From Rhinopithecimicrobium faecis (GTDB taxonomy: Bacteria > Bacteroidota > Bacteroidia > Sphingobacteriales > Sphingobacteriaceae): 64,000 nucleotides of DNA. The position numbers were made by a program, and so were the translations under genes. The notes beneath the pieces were generated by a model. It had not been told where the DNA came from. It did no database searches and worked only from the letters and a program-made list of their open reading frames with translations. How positions within the stretch are numbered: position 1 is the stretch's first letter; every line of letters begins with the position of its first letter. The stretch spans positions 1-64,000 of the forward strand of contig JAGKSB010000017.1 in the NCBI GenBank assembly GCA_017942165.1, given 5' to 3'. Below are positions 1 to 8,815 of this stretch, piece after piece.

Positions 1-21
1 ATTCTAACAGCCCTTCGGGCA

Positions 22-129
22 TTAAAAAGGATAATAATTTAAATTCGACGGATTCCAAGTGATATCTATTTTTAAAAACACTAAACTAAGTATTTTTTCA
101 ATTTCCCCCAAGAATTCTTCTTGATCCAT
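22..129 (-). CDS. possible 35-residue small protein downstream of histidine kinase
   Basis: A short reading frame starts with an ATG that shares a base with the stop codon of the upstream histidine kinase (TAATG arrangement), which suggests translational coupling. The product is acidic at the start (MDQEEFLGEIEKI) and then hydrophobic or aromatic. No family is recognised, and it may equally be the decayed head of a longer gene. A small GCCC-ttc-GGGC hairpin at 10-21 lies just past its stop and could help end transcription. Existence as a real protein is uncertain. Confidence 0.22.
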   Translation of the reverse strand: MDQEEFLGEIEKILSLVFLKIDITWNPSNLNYYPF

Positions 130-2168
130 TAATAGGGGTAGCAGCTGATATAAATGGAGGTACCTTCATTGATTTTACTGTCAACTTCTAAGGTTCCATT
201 GAGGGCTTTCACACGTTCTTCAATTGACTTGAGTCCCATACCTAGTTTATTCGTTTCCAACTGCTGGTCATATCCTCTGCCATTATCTTCAACGGTAATT
301 AAGCATTGATCTTTGATGCTTTGAATTTGCACGATTGTTTGCGAGGCATGGGCATGTTTGATGACATTGTTTAGCATCTCTTGAATTAAGCGAAACATCA
401 TTATCTGATTATCTAAGCTGATAGTATCATTAAAGTCTATTACTTGCAGTTTTATCGTAAAGTTTGGCTGATTTAACTTCTTACAATATTGTTTTAGGCC
501 TTCAATAACACCATACTTTTCGATAATCTTTGGAGAAAGGCTGTATACAATACGCTTTAGTTCGTCTTTTGTGTCATCGATATTTGTTGACAGCTCATCA
601 AATTTTTGTACTAATAAGGGGTAATTGTAAGTTATTTTTAAGTTTTGAATCGCTATTTTCAACCCTGAAAGCAAGCCAGAAAGGCCATCATGGAGGTCAT
701 TTGCGATACGCATACGTTCATTCTCTTCAATGCTCTTCATTAAATTCATGCGGCCAATGGTGTTATTCTGCTTTTGAGCTTCCATTTCTAGCGTCAATAA
801 TTTAATCTGGTTTTCTTGGAGGAGCTTTTCACGATCCTTACTGCGGATATACATAAATAGGCCGACAATAATACAAAGAATAATAAACATTAGGAAGTAG
901 GATATAATCTTATTCTTATGTAAAAGAATATTCTTGCGTTCATTTTCAATTTCCAGTAGTTTTATTTCCTGCTCTTTCTGCTCAACAGAAAAATGCTGCT
1001 CTAGGACATGTAGTTTATCTGTTATTTGCAATGCATTTAAGGAGTCCGCTTTGACAGCATACTGTTCCAAGAAGGCGTATGCCTTTTTATAATTATGCTG
1101 AAATTCGTGAAATTTTGCGCCAAAAATATAATAATTTAGATTTTGATTGTTCGGTGAATTAAGGGTGGAGAGCCTCAGTAGCTCGAGTATCTCAGCGGCC
1201 TTTTTCCAATCTTTTAACTCCAATAGCGCATTCAGCTTATTATTAAGTGAATTCGTATAGGTCATGACGTTGTTTGATTTTTTGGCTAAATCAATGGATA
1301 TGCTAAACTTATCAACGGCTTTTGTATAATTTTTCTCTAAGGTTGCTAATGTTCCTTCCGCCCAATAGAGGGAGGCTAGGTAGGGGGAGTTAAGCGGTAG
1401 AAATTTTTCCTTCTTTTTAAACTTTTCAATGGCTTTAGTCAGATTTTTGATGTCATTTTGCCCGATGTATATAGAGCAATATATTTCATCTATCTTGGCG
1501 AAGTCTTCATCGTTGGGGCTGATGTTTGGTCTATAGTGTTCAAAGAGCTGTAGGTAGCTTATTGATTTCTTGATGTTGTCAATTCCTGCTCTATTAATAT
1601 AGATAATAGCGATGTTTCGATAGATATTTCCGAGATTAACAGAGTCTTTCAGTTCCTTGGCTAGGGGTATTAATTCGAAGCATATCTTCTGCTGTTTTTC
1701 TGGGAATCCTTGGGCGCCTAGAATGGTCGCGATATTAGATCTGATTTTTATCTCTTGTTTCTGATGTTCGTCTGTTCTTGGGAGCGTTGCTAGGAGGTTT
1801 AAAGCTTTTTCAGCGTATATTTTAGCTTTATCGAGTTCATTCGGGAAGGAGAAGTGGAGGCGGGATTTAATTCTGTATAGGACGATTGTTTGTTCCGGAG
1901 CTTTATTTGCTGCTGGGAGCATTAATAAGGAGTCGCAGAGTTTATGAATTTTTTTAGGGTCATAGTTTTTTAAACTCATAAAACGCGCTTTGCGCGTCAA
2001 GAGCTTAAACACCGTATCTCTATTAGTGCTTTTCTTAATAAGTTGCTCATGCTGGGCTAAAGTCAGTCCTTTTAAGGGGTTTTCTACATTTTCAGCAAAT
2101 CCTTGTAGGGTACATAAAACTAAGCCACAAAAAAACAGTAGGAGGAAGTAAAACTTCTTAAAAATCAT
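129..2168 (-). CDS. TPR-containing sensor histidine kinase (NarL/LuxR-type two-component system)
   Basis: The protein begins with a hydrophobic signal-like segment (LLLFFCGLVLCTLQGFA). A long helical region of tetratricopeptide-like repeats (about residues 60-390) follows and is probably periplasmic. One strong membrane helix lies near residues 420-442, then a coiled coil, then a HisKA_3 dimerisation domain with the phospho-acceptor motif NDLHDGLSG (His near residue 490), and a C-terminal HATPase_c domain with MLNNVIKHAHAS (N box), EDNGRGYD and GMGLKSIEERV. This is the usual Bacteroidota layout of a one-helix TPR kinase. It should phosphorylate the response regulator encoded divergently about 200 bases away, at 2373. 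The ligand cannot be read from sequence. The start at 2168 puts the signal peptide at the N-terminus. Confidence 0.9.
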   Translation of the reverse strand: MIFKKFYFLLLFFCGLVLCTLQGFAENVENPLKGLTLAQHEQLIKKSTNRDTVFKLLTRKARFMSLKNYDPKKIHKLCDSLLMLPAANKAPEQTIVLYRIKSRLHFSFPNELDKAKIYAEKALNLLATLPRTDEHQKQEIKIRSNIATILGAQGFPEKQQKICFELIPLAKELKDSVNLGNIYRNIAIIYINRAGIDNIKKSISYLQLFEHYRPNISPNDEDFAKIDEIYCSIYIGQNDIKNLTKAIEKFKKKEKFLPLNSPYLASLYWAEGTLATLEKNYTKAVDKFSISIDLAKKSNNVMTYTNSLNNKLNALLELKDWKKAAEILELLRLSTLNSPNNQNLNYYIFGAKFHEFQHNYKKAYAFLEQYAVKADSLNALQITDKLHVLEQHFSVEQKEQEIKLLEIENERKNILLHKNKIISYFLMFIILCIIVGLFMYIRSKDREKLLQENQIKLLTLEMEAQKQNNTIGRMNLMKSIEENERMRIANDLHDGLSGLLSGLKIAIQNLKITYNYPLLVQKFDELSTNIDDTKDELKRIVYSLSPKIIEKYGVIEGLKQYCKKLNQPNFTIKLQVIDFNDTISLDNQIMMFRLIQEMLNNVIKHAHASQTIVQIQSIKDQCLITVEDNGRGYDQQLETNKLGMGLKSIEERVKALNGTLEVDSKINEGTSIYISCYPY

Positions 2169-2312
2169 ATTTCTGTAGGTAAATAGCCATTTTGACCCTA
2201 TAAAATTAAGGTTTTTAAATTTAATTATTTTAGAAAATAATGTAAAACCTAGTGTTAATAAATGAAATAATCAAAAAAAATATAATTAGTTATAAAATTT
2301 AAAATAAGTTTA

Positions 2313-2320
2313 TAATTTTG
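2313..2320 (+). promoter_or_regulatory. candidate Bacteroidota -7 box for the response regulator gene
   Basis: TAATTTTG fits the Bacteroidota consensus TAnnTTTG and lies about 50 bases before the response regulator start. No clear TTG-type -33 box is present at the usual distance, so this is only a candidate. Confidence 0.3.
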
Positions 2321-2372
2321 TAGGCTAGGGATTAGCATCACTGTAAAAGTAGAGCTAATACTAAAAAAGTCT

Positions 2373-2993
2373 ATGAAAAATATAGTTATAATTGAAGACC
2401 ATCCCATTGTGCTTTCAAATATGTCCTTATTATTGAATTCTCAGCAAGATTTGCATGTTGAAAAGACTTTTATGAGGGGTGTGGAAGTGCGTAGTTCATC
2501 GGTATTTGATCAAATTGACATCGTCTTTTTGGACATTAATTTACCCGATGACAATGGATTGCTTTTATGTGCTTTTCTAAAGGAGAAATTCCCACATTTG
2601 AAAATAATTGGAATCTCAGCTTTTGATGAATGGCATATCATCCAAGAATTTCTGCAAGCAGGGGCATTGGGATATGTCGTGAAAGGGGCTGATAACAGTC
2701 ATTTATTTCGCGCTGTGGAAGCTGTTATGAAAGGTGAGAGGTACTTATGTTCAGCTTCAAATCAATCAAAAAATGATTATCTAACGGCTTCCGAGGAAAC
2801 TATTTTACTACTAACGAGGCGTGAGAAGAGTATTCTTAAAGCTTGGGACGGAAATAGTTCACTCGCTGAAAATGCTAAAAATCTCGCTATGGAGGAAGCA
2901 GACCTAAAGAATTACATCGCATTTTTAAAGAAGAAATATGCGATTGACACGATAGAGGCGATCCAACAGCTAATGAAAAATACTATGCACTAA
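2373..2993 (+). CDS. response regulator, receiver domain plus divergent NarL-type output domain
   Basis: An N-terminal receiver domain (about residues 1-120) shows the acidic pair EDHP, the phospho-acceptor aspartate in VFLDINLPD, the conserved Ser in GISAF and the Lys in YVVKGA. The C-terminal part begins like a LuxR/GerE helix-turn-helix (LTRREKSILKAW), but the rest (AENAKNLAMEEADLKNYIAFL) departs from the usual ISEKTVxxH pattern, so DNA contacts may differ. It lies back to back with the TPR histidine kinase and is its likely partner. A strong hairpin terminator follows the stop at once. Confidence 0.87.
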   Translation: MKNIVIIEDHPIVLSNMSLLLNSQQDLHVEKTFMRGVEVRSSSVFDQIDIVFLDINLPDDNGLLLCAFLKEKFPHLKIIGISAFDEWHIIQEFLQAGALGYVVKGADNSHLFRAVEAVMKGERYLCSASNQSKNDYLTASEETILLLTRREKSILKAWDGNSSLAENAKNLAMEEADLKNYIAFLKKKYAIDTIEAIQQLMKNTMH

Positions 2994-3025
2994 AAAACCT
3001 AAAAGATTACTTTTAGGTTTTTTTT
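2992..3025. terminator. bidirectional intrinsic terminator
   Basis: A perfect 14-base stem (AAAAAACCTAAAAG with its complement), a 4-base loop and a T run on each strand lie between the convergent response regulator and LOG-family genes, so the hairpin can serve both. Confidence 0.9.
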
Positions 3026-3061
3026 GTGTTAACTGTAAATTGCTCTTCAGGCTTCTTCTTC

Positions 3062-3766
3062 TTAGAAGTTTGGCTTTAATAAGTATTTATCATAGAATCT
3101 AAAGATATGCTCAGCTGCTTCCTCAGCAGTGTCAACAATACGGTACAGCTTTAAATCATCTTCAGAGATGTACCCATTTCCCAACATAGTCTTTTGAATC
3201 CAGTCAAATAGTCCACCGAAATATTCCGTTCCTACAAGTACGATTGGGAATCGAGCAATTTTACCCGTTTGAATTAAGGTAATAGCTTCGAAGAGCTCAT
3301 CCATCGTTCCAAATCCTCCAGGCATAACAATATAGCCCTGTGAGTATTTCATAAACATGACTTTACGGATAAAGAAATATTTGAATTCTAATAATTTATC
3401 CGGATCAATATATCTGTTGTGAAACTGCTCAAAGGGAAGCTCAATATTCAAGCCTACGGATTTACCGCCAGCTTCATAAGCGCCTTTATTTGCCGCTTCC
3501 ATAATTCCTGGGCCACCACCAGAGATAACACCATAGCCACGCTCCGTTAGCAGCCTGCCTATCTCTACCGTCATCTCATAGTACTTATGCTCTCTTGGCG
3601 TGCGTGCAGATCCAAAAATCGATACACAAGGTCCTATTTTCGCTAATTTTTCAAATCCATCAACAAATTCTGACATGATTTTGAAAATCTGCCATGAATC
3701 TTTTACCTTAATCTCTTGCCAAGTTTTATTCTCAAAAGCTCTTAAAATTTTATCCTCTTTCACCAT
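3062..3766 (-). CDS. TIGR00730/LOG-family Rossmann protein (nucleoside 5'-monophosphate phosphoribohydrolase)
   Basis: The Rossmann-type LOG fold is shown by the two hallmark motifs: SGGGPGIMEAANKGAYEAG near residue 85 and PGGFGTMDELFEAIT near residue 150. In the family the second motif (PGGxGTxxE) holds the catalytic Glu and binds the phosphate-ribose of AMP-type substrates. Members cleave the base from nucleoside monophosphates and are called 'lonely guy' in plants; the bacterial role is less clear. The 234-residue length is typical, and the protein should be cytosolic. It is transcribed alone and converges on the response regulator with a shared terminator. Confidence 0.88.
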   Translation of the reverse strand: MVKEDKILRAFENKTWQEIKVKDSWQIFKIMSEFVDGFEKLAKIGPCVSIFGSARTPREHKYYEMTVEIGRLLTERGYGVISGGGPGIMEAANKGAYEAGGKSVGLNIELPFEQFHNRYIDPDKLLEFKYFFIRKVMFMKYSQGYIVMPGGFGTMDELFEAITLIQTGKIARFPIVLVGTEYFGGLFDWIQKTMLGNGYISEDDLKLYRIVDTAEEAAEHIFRFYDKYLLKPNF

Positions 3767-3867
3767 AAGATTCTTTTTTTGTTATGTGTCTAAATCAATC
3801 GCTCTCAATAAATATTGATAGCGAATATACAAGATAAGTATTTATTTAATTATTACTATTTTTGTGC

Positions 3868-4482
3868 ATGAATTTTTCATCAAAACTTTTGGAAAATGCC
3901 GTTAATGAGTTTGGAAAGCTCCCTGGTGTGGGGCAGAAGACGGCATTACGTTTAGTGCTGCATCTGTTAAAACAAACCAAAGAGGAAACATTTTCTTTTA
4001 CAAATTCCATCGATCAGATGAAAGAACATATTAAACACTGTAAAGTATGCTTTAATATCTCCGATCTAGAAATTTGTGAGATTTGTGCGTCCCCACAACG
4101 GGACCGCTCCATTATCTGTGTCGTAGAAGATACACGCGATGTGATGGCGATAGAAAATACAGAACAATTTAAAGGATTATACCATGTCTTAGGAGGGTTG
4201 ATATCACCGATGGATGGCATAGGTCCTGCCGATTTAACGATTGAAAGTTTAGTTCAGCGCTTAGATGGAGCAGATGTGAATGAAGTAATAATCGCCTTAA
4301 GTGCGACCATGGAAGGAGATACCACCATATTTTATCTTTACAGAAAATTAAAAGACTTTCCAATACACATTAGTACCATTGCCCGCGGGATTGCGTTTGG
4401 TGGTGAATTAGAATATGTGGATGAACTCACCTTAGGAAGATCTATTATGACACGCGTCCCTTATGAACATAAAATAGGGTAA
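3868..4482 (+). CDS. recR: recombination mediator protein RecR
   Basis: RecR loads RecA onto gapped DNA together with RecO in the RecFOR pathway. An N-terminal helix-hairpin-helix ([15 protein letters not shown]), a four-cysteine zinc finger (CKVC...CEIC spacing, about residues 55-70), a Toprim domain ([12 protein letters not shown]) and the C-terminal Walker-B-like end ([14 protein letters not shown]) are all in place, and the length is normal. The ATG at 3868 is preferred over the TTG at 3862 because family members begin [12 protein letters not shown]. The gene is divergent from the LOG-family gene. Confidence 0.95.
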   Translation: MNFSSKLLENAVNEFGKLPGVGQKTALRLVLHLLKQTKEETFSFTNSIDQMKEHIKHCKVCFNISDLEICEICASPQRDRSIICVVEDTRDVMAIENTEQFKGLYHVLGGLISPMDGIGPADLTIESLVQRLDGADVNEVIIALSATMEGDTTIFYLYRKLKDFPIHISTIARGIAFGGELEYVDELTLGRSIMTRVPYEHKIG

Positions 4483-4497
4483 TTAATAGCAAATAGG

Positions 4498-4580
4498 CTC
4501 ATTAACATTAAATAATATAGCTCATTAACATCAAATAATATATCTCATTAACATCAAATAATATATCTCATTAACATCAA
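4498..4580. repeat. short tandem repeat, 23-base unit, about 3.6 copies
   Basis: The unit ctcattaacatcaaataata (plus tat) occurs at 4498-4520 (two changes), 4521-4543, 4544-4566 and, partly, 4567-4580. It fills the space between recR and the terminator shared with the MFS gene. Copies two and three are identical, which points to recent slippage or duplication. Confidence 0.93.
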
Positions 4581-4606
4581 AAGACTTGCTATTTAGCAAG
4601 TCTTTT
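4579..4606. terminator. bidirectional intrinsic terminator
   Basis: A 12-base perfect stem (AAAAGACTTGCT) with loop attt lies between recR and the convergent MFS gene. Its right part overlaps the last codons of the MFS gene. The T run serves the + strand, and the A run serves as the U tract on the other strand. Confidence 0.85.
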
Positions 4607-5818
4607 GACTGTATAGTAGAATCCTAAGCCTGTTATTAATAGCAGTGCGGAGGTACCATACCAAAGGGTGTCGTATCCAAAATTTGAAACTATCCGTGTA
4701 CCGAAAAATGGTGAAATAATATTTGCTAAAGCAAAGGACAAGGCATTCAGTCCCATATATGCGCCCTGTGTACTTGGGGTTGCTCGCTCAGCGGTTACTG
4801 TCGCCATAAATGGTAAGGTTAGCATTTCTCCAATACCTAATATAAAGATGGCTACATAAAGCATGCTCCAGCCCGCGTGAACATTGAGTAGTAAGAAAGA
4901 AATACTACATAAGATACTTCCGTATACTAAAGTTCGCACCACACTTAATCTCTTTTCCGCAACATGGACTACAAACATCTCAAATAACACGATTATAAAG
5001 CCTGAAAAGCCCATAATTACACCCATTTGAGGTTCAGTCATATGATGGACATCCTTGTAAAATAAGGGTAAAGTCGACATAATTTGAAAAAAACATACCG
5101 AAAAGAGGCAGCAACAGATGCTAAATCCTATAAATGGTAAGTCTTTATAAGGACTAGGATCTTTCACTAAAGAGTCGGTTTCTTTTTTCTTGGAGATGGG
5201 TAGAGCATTACCTTTCTTATTCCAGAAGAATGCTATAAAGACAATACCAGCTATACCTGCAGCCAGTGCATTTCCATAGAATATCCAAGCATATGAGTAG
5301 GTTGCCAAAAATCCCCCCATTGCTGGGCCTACAGAAAAGCCAAGGTTAACCGCTAATCTATTTAAGGAAAATGCACGCGTAATATTCTCGGGCTTGGCAT
5401 AACGCGCTACAGAAACAGAGTTAGCCGGTCGGAATGTATCCGCAACAAGGCTCAGAATAAATATCATTAAGCAGACAGACTGCAGATCTTTAAATTCAGG
5501 GACCAGTAAGAATAGCGGTACAGAAAGCAGTAAGCTCACTGCTTGCACAATAAAATTACCGACCTTATCGGTAAGCCAGCCACCGAGCCAGGAGCCACAA
5601 ACGGATCCTAGGCCGTAACACATAAGCACAAGGCCTACATTTTCCAAGGTGAAGCCTAAGGAGGAGGTCATATAAATTCCTAAGAAAGGTATGACCATAG
5701 AGCCCATTCGGTTTATTAGCATAACGATCGCTAATAGCCATGCAGCATTAGATAAGCCTCGGAAGGAATCTATATAAATAGCAATTAATTTTTTCAAAAT
5801 ATATTTATTTCCCTCCAT
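4589..5818 (-). CDS. major facilitator superfamily transporter
   Basis: The product is a 409-residue inner-membrane protein with about 12 hydrophobic helices and a mid-protein hydrophilic loop (KKKETDSLVKDPS), typical of drug or metabolite exporters of the MFS. A motif-A-like GSWLGGWLTDKVG lies between helices 2 and 3. Substrate is unknown. It sits 33 bases after the metallophosphatase gene on the same strand and may be the last gene of that operon. The ATG lies inside a strong hairpin (see separate entry); a TTG a few codons downstream (LKKLIAIY) is an alternative start. Confidence 0.85.
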   Translation of the reverse strand: MEGNKYILKKLIAIYIDSFRGLSNAAWLLAIVMLINRMGSMVIPFLGIYMTSSLGFTLENVGLVLMCYGLGSVCGSWLGGWLTDKVGNFIVQAVSLLLSVPLFLLVPEFKDLQSVCLMIFILSLVADTFRPANSVSVARYAKPENITRAFSLNRLAVNLGFSVGPAMGGFLATYSYAWIFYGNALAAGIAGIVFIAFFWNKKGNALPISKKKETDSLVKDPSPYKDLPFIGFSICCCLFSVCFFQIMSTLPLFYKDVHHMTEPQMGVIMGFSGFIIVLFEMFVVHVAEKRLSVVRTLVYGSILCSISFLLLNVHAGWSMLYVAIFILGIGEMLTLPFMATVTAERATPSTQGAYMGLNALSFALANIISPFFGTRIVSNFGYDTLWYGTSALLLITGLGFYYTVKRLAK

Positions 5819-5836
5819 ATAGAGATATATGGAGGG
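5811..5836 (-). promoter_or_regulatory. RNA hairpin enclosing the start codon of the MFS transporter gene
   Basis: Perfect 11-base arms (CCCTCCATATA and its complement) with a 4-base loop cover the ATG and first codons of the transporter. On the transcribed strand no U run follows, so it is not a typical terminator. It could hide the start codon. Confidence 0.5.
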
Positions 5837-5851
5837 TATAGTGTGCTTGTT

Positions 5852-6811
5852 TTAAGCTAGTTTAGTAGCTTCAATTGAATTATTTATTTCGTGTGTAGAA
5901 GCCATTATTTGCTTCTTACCAGACTTAGGGTCAAAAGTAATATCTATTCTTCCTAAGTTAATACCACCGAATCCTACTTGATTTACATACGTATCTTTAC
6001 CCTGTAAATTCACAACTTTCGTAGGTTCCGGAAGGAATGTATGCGTATGTCCGCCGATAATAAAATCTATATGGGCTGATTTTGCGGCCAACACTAAATC
6101 TGAAATCTTATCATCCTTGTAAGAGTAACCTAGATGAGATAGGCAGATAACAAGATCACAACGATGCTTTTCCTTTAATTCTTTAGCCAATCTATTGGCA
6201 ATTGGTAGGGGGTCTAAATACTTCATTCCTTTGAAGGAGTTTGGATCTACTAAGCCGTTGATATCAATGCCAAGACCGAAAAGACCTATTTTAAGACCTC
6301 CCTTTCTGATGATGGTATACTCTTTGGTTTTACCCGCTAAGAGTGTGCCTGTAAAGTCGTAGTTGGACGTTAGAAAAGGGAAGTTGGCATGGGAAAGATG
6401 CTTTGCTAAGCCTGTTAAACCGTTGTCAAATTCATGATTTCCAAAGGTGCCTGCCTCATAGCCTAATTTAGACATTAAGTCCAATTCTAGTTTACCCTCA
6501 AATAAATTGAAGTAAGGAGTTCCTTGAAACATATCACCAGCATCAACCAGTAGGACATGCTCTTCTTGAGCGCGAATCTGATTGATTAAGGTGCTACGTC
6601 TAGCAACACCAGCTAATCCCTGATAGCGTCCGCCATCCATCGGAAAAGGCTCTATGCGGCTATGCACATCATTCGTATGCAAGATCGTCAGCTTGATGGA
6701 TTCTCTTGCAGCCAAGGCTGTAAGCGGAGATCCACTGAAAGCTGCCAAAGCAGAGAAAGCAGCTGTCTTTTTGATAAAATTTCTTCTAGTCAATGATTTT
6801 AACTCTTCCAT
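5852..6811 (-). CDS. Tat-exported metallophosphatase, catalytic half of a 5'-nucleotidase (UshA-like)
   Basis: A twin-arginine signal (LTRRNFIKKTAAFSALAAFSG) opens the protein, so folded export is expected. The calcineurin-type metal site is complete: HTNDVHSR, VDAGDMFQG, GNHEFDNG, CLSHLGY and GGHTHTF. This is the N-terminal catalytic domain of the 5'-nucleotidase/UshA family, which removes phosphate from nucleotides in the periplasm. The substrate-binding C-terminal domain is missing here and is encoded by the preceding gene, with which it overlaps by 26 bases, so the two probably act as a pair. Confidence 0.88.
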   Translation of the reverse strand: MEELKSLTRRNFIKKTAAFSALAAFSGSPLTALAARESIKLTILHTNDVHSRIEPFPMDGGRYQGLAGVARRSTLINQIRAQEEHVLLVDAGDMFQGTPYFNLFEGKLELDLMSKLGYEAGTFGNHEFDNGLTGLAKHLSHANFPFLTSNYDFTGTLLAGKTKEYTIIRKGGLKIGLFGLGIDINGLVDPNSFKGMKYLDPLPIANRLAKELKEKHRCDLVICLSHLGYSYKDDKISDLVLAAKSAHIDFIIGGHTHTFLPEPTKVVNLQGKDTYVNQVGFGGINLGRIDITFDPKSGKKQIMASTHEINNSIEATKLA

Positions 6812-7547
6812 CTAGCTGTGTATTAATAGGTTGTTTGTTTTTAGTTAATTCTTTAATGTAGGTCATGAGGCTTTCACGCACTTTCTCTGGAAAATCCGCA
6901 CGCTTTAAGGGGTTGTTCAACGCATTGAGGTTGTCTCCACCATTGGCAAGGTAGTCGTAAGTAACTAGCTTATAGGATTTTGATAGATCTAGTGGCTGTC
7001 CCGCAAGTTCAATGCGCTGTGCCTTATCAGCTTTAATCTCCATGCGCATGCCAGCAATTGGTTGGCCTCCCGTCTTAGCAATAAAGTTTGCTAAGTTTAA
7101 AATTTGCTCCCCCGAAAGGGTTAAGATTGTTAGCGAATTTTCAAAGGGCATAACCTCAAAAACATGGCCTACTGTCACATCGCCTTTTTTAATTTCCGTA
7201 CGTATGCCTCCTTTGGTGCCAAATGAAAGTTGTACCTCAGGGTCTATTTTTTTACCCATGGCCAATAACGCATCACAGAAAAAATTGCCCATTAGCGTTT
7301 CCGCAGTCGAACCTTTTGTGAGGTATACAGGTGAATACCCTATGACTTCGTTCATCGAAGACTCCAATTTCTTCTTGTAGGGCGTATAAATAGCTAATAC
7401 CGTAGAATCTTCAGCTACTGTGGCATTCAGCTCATAACGCTTGTATATGGGTTGGCTCGGACTTAACTGCTTCGAACAAGAAGTTGAAAAAATAATGGAA
7501 CTTACTAGCAATGCTAGTGTGGCCCCATTCCATCGTACATATTTCAT
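6786..7547 (-). CDS. lipoprotein with 5'-nucleotidase C-terminal (substrate-binding) domain
   Basis: A lipobox-like signal (SIIFSTSC followed by SKQL) suggests a membrane-anchored lipoprotein. The rest matches the C-terminal substrate domain of UshA-type 5'-nucleotidases: ETLMGNFFCDALL, GTKGGIRTEIKKG, VMPFENSL and YDYLANGGDNL, all in order. It has no metal site of its own. Its gene comes first and overlaps the metallophosphatase gene, so the two proteins are likely a split two-subunit enzyme. Confidence 0.85.
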   Translation of the reverse strand: MKYVRWNGATLALLVSSIIFSTSCSKQLSPSQPIYKRYELNATVAEDSTVLAIYTPYKKKLESSMNEVIGYSPVYLTKGSTAETLMGNFFCDALLAMGKKIDPEVQLSFGTKGGIRTEIKKGDVTVGHVFEVMPFENSLTILTLSGEQILNLANFIAKTGGQPIAGMRMEIKADKAQRIELAGQPLDLSKSYKLVTYDYLANGGDNLNALNNPLKRADFPEKVRESLMTYIKELTKNKQPINTQLDGRVKIID

Positions 7548-7661
7548 CGGATGACAAATAAATTTATAATATCCCTAGGTGGAATATTTTCCACAAAGTT
7601 AATTAAAAATTCAAGGATTTTAAGGATAAGTTAGCAGGCGGATAAAAAATGAGAATAAAAA

Positions 7662-7690
7662 AAATAACACGCTGAAATGGCGTGTTATTT
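7662..7690. terminator. intrinsic terminator of the EamA transporter gene
   Basis: The stem AAATAACACG and its complement enclose a 9-base loop, followed on the minus strand by a long U run (the aaaaaa stretch at 7656-7661). It lies just after the EamA gene stop. Confidence 0.85.
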
Positions 7691-7728
7691 ATAAAAAGGT
7701 GAACTATAATCTGTCAATTTAATAATTA

Positions 7729-8802
7729 TTAATGCGTTACTTTAGGAGCGGACTTCGTCTCTATTGCCGCCATACGCAATCTCGATTTAACGGTATGCTT
7801 ACGTTTATGAAGCATGCCAATCTTACGTATTCTCTTGATGCGTTTGTTATTCTTATATAAATTCCAATTCATCAGTAGGACTGAAGCTAAAATTATAACA
7901 AGACCTATAATTTGTAGCGAAGTAACTTTATGTGTCGTAAAAAAGTGACTTAAGAATACCGCTACAATTGGGTTTACATAGGCATAGGTGCTGACTTCCG
8001 TAGAAGGGCGTTCCTGAATAAGCCATATATAGGAGCTAAATGCTAAGATTGATCCAAAGAAAATCAGATATATCAGTGCCCACCAATCTCCAATTGCTAC
8101 AGCAGTATAGTCAAATCGAGCATACTCACCCGTCGCAAATGCGGTAATTGTAAAAAGGATACCCGCAATGGTCATTTGCCAAGCAGTCTGTACCATAACA
8201 TTCAACTCTACTCTTGGGGCATTCTCCTGAGCAGCTCTTTTGTTACTGTATTTGGAGTATAAAGAACCTACAGTCCATGCAAGTGAGCCTATTACTAAGG
8301 CCGCTAGGGCGATAATACTTTCTGTCTTCTTTCCGTTGTTGGAGGCTACACCAATTTGCTCAGCAAATAACATGATAACACCAAAGAAACCCATAAAAAG
8401 ACCGATAACTATGGGAGGACTAGAAAAATTCTCTTTCCACTTACTTTTATCCAGCAAAACAAACCAGATCGCCGCCGCAGCAGAAATAATCGCTACGATG
8501 CCTGAAGAAATATATTGTTCCGCCCATATTACGCCTGCCATATCAATAAAAAGCAGTAAAAAACCAATAATACATGCCTGCATCACTGCTTTAGCTTGGA
8601 ATAGTTTATATCCTTTAAATTTACAGTAGCCCATTAATAAGCTTGCTGCAAATATAAATCTTAACGACCCTAATACAAATGGGCTGAAGGAGTGTAATGC
8701 CTTTTCAATAAAGAAAAAAGTCGACCCCCATACTAAATAAACGACGGCATAGGAAAATAATACCTTCCCTGTATTTGTTGATTTTTTCGCTCCTTTGATC
8801 AT
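7729..8802 (-). CDS. EamA/DMT-family transporter with basic C-terminal tail
   Basis: Ten hydrophobic helices in two halves (EamA repeats) fit a drug/metabolite transporter of the RhtA/YdcZ kind, many of which export amino acids. Motifs such as VYLVWGSTFFFIEKAL and YAYVNPIVAVFLSHFF are typical. After the last helix there is an unusual tail of about 40 residues rich in Lys/Arg (NNKRIKRIRKIGMLHKRKH). The gene starts 13 bases after an Lrp/AsnC regulator, so exporter and regulator are probably one operon, and an amino acid is the likely cargo (inference). Confidence 0.86.
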   Translation of the reverse strand: MIKGAKKSTNTGKVLFSYAVVYLVWGSTFFFIEKALHSFSPFVLGSLRFIFAASLLMGYCKFKGYKLFQAKAVMQACIIGFLLLFIDMAGVIWAEQYISSGIVAIISAAAAIWFVLLDKSKWKENFSSPPIVIGLFMGFFGVIMLFAEQIGVASNNGKKTESIIALAALVIGSLAWTVGSLYSKYSNKRAAQENAPRVELNVMVQTAWQMTIAGILFTITAFATGEYARFDYTAVAIGDWWALIYLIFFGSILAFSSYIWLIQERPSTEVSTYAYVNPIVAVFLSHFFTTHKVTSLQIIGLVIILASVLLMNWNLYKNNKRIKRIRKIGMLHKRKHTVKSRLRMAAIETKSAPKVTH

Positions 8803-8815
8803 ATAAATCCCTCTC

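Noticed and set aside
530..805. Plus-strand frame of 91 codons inside the histidine kinase gene.
   Set aside because: It lies antisense to well-conserved kinase motifs and its product resembles nothing; a shadow frame.
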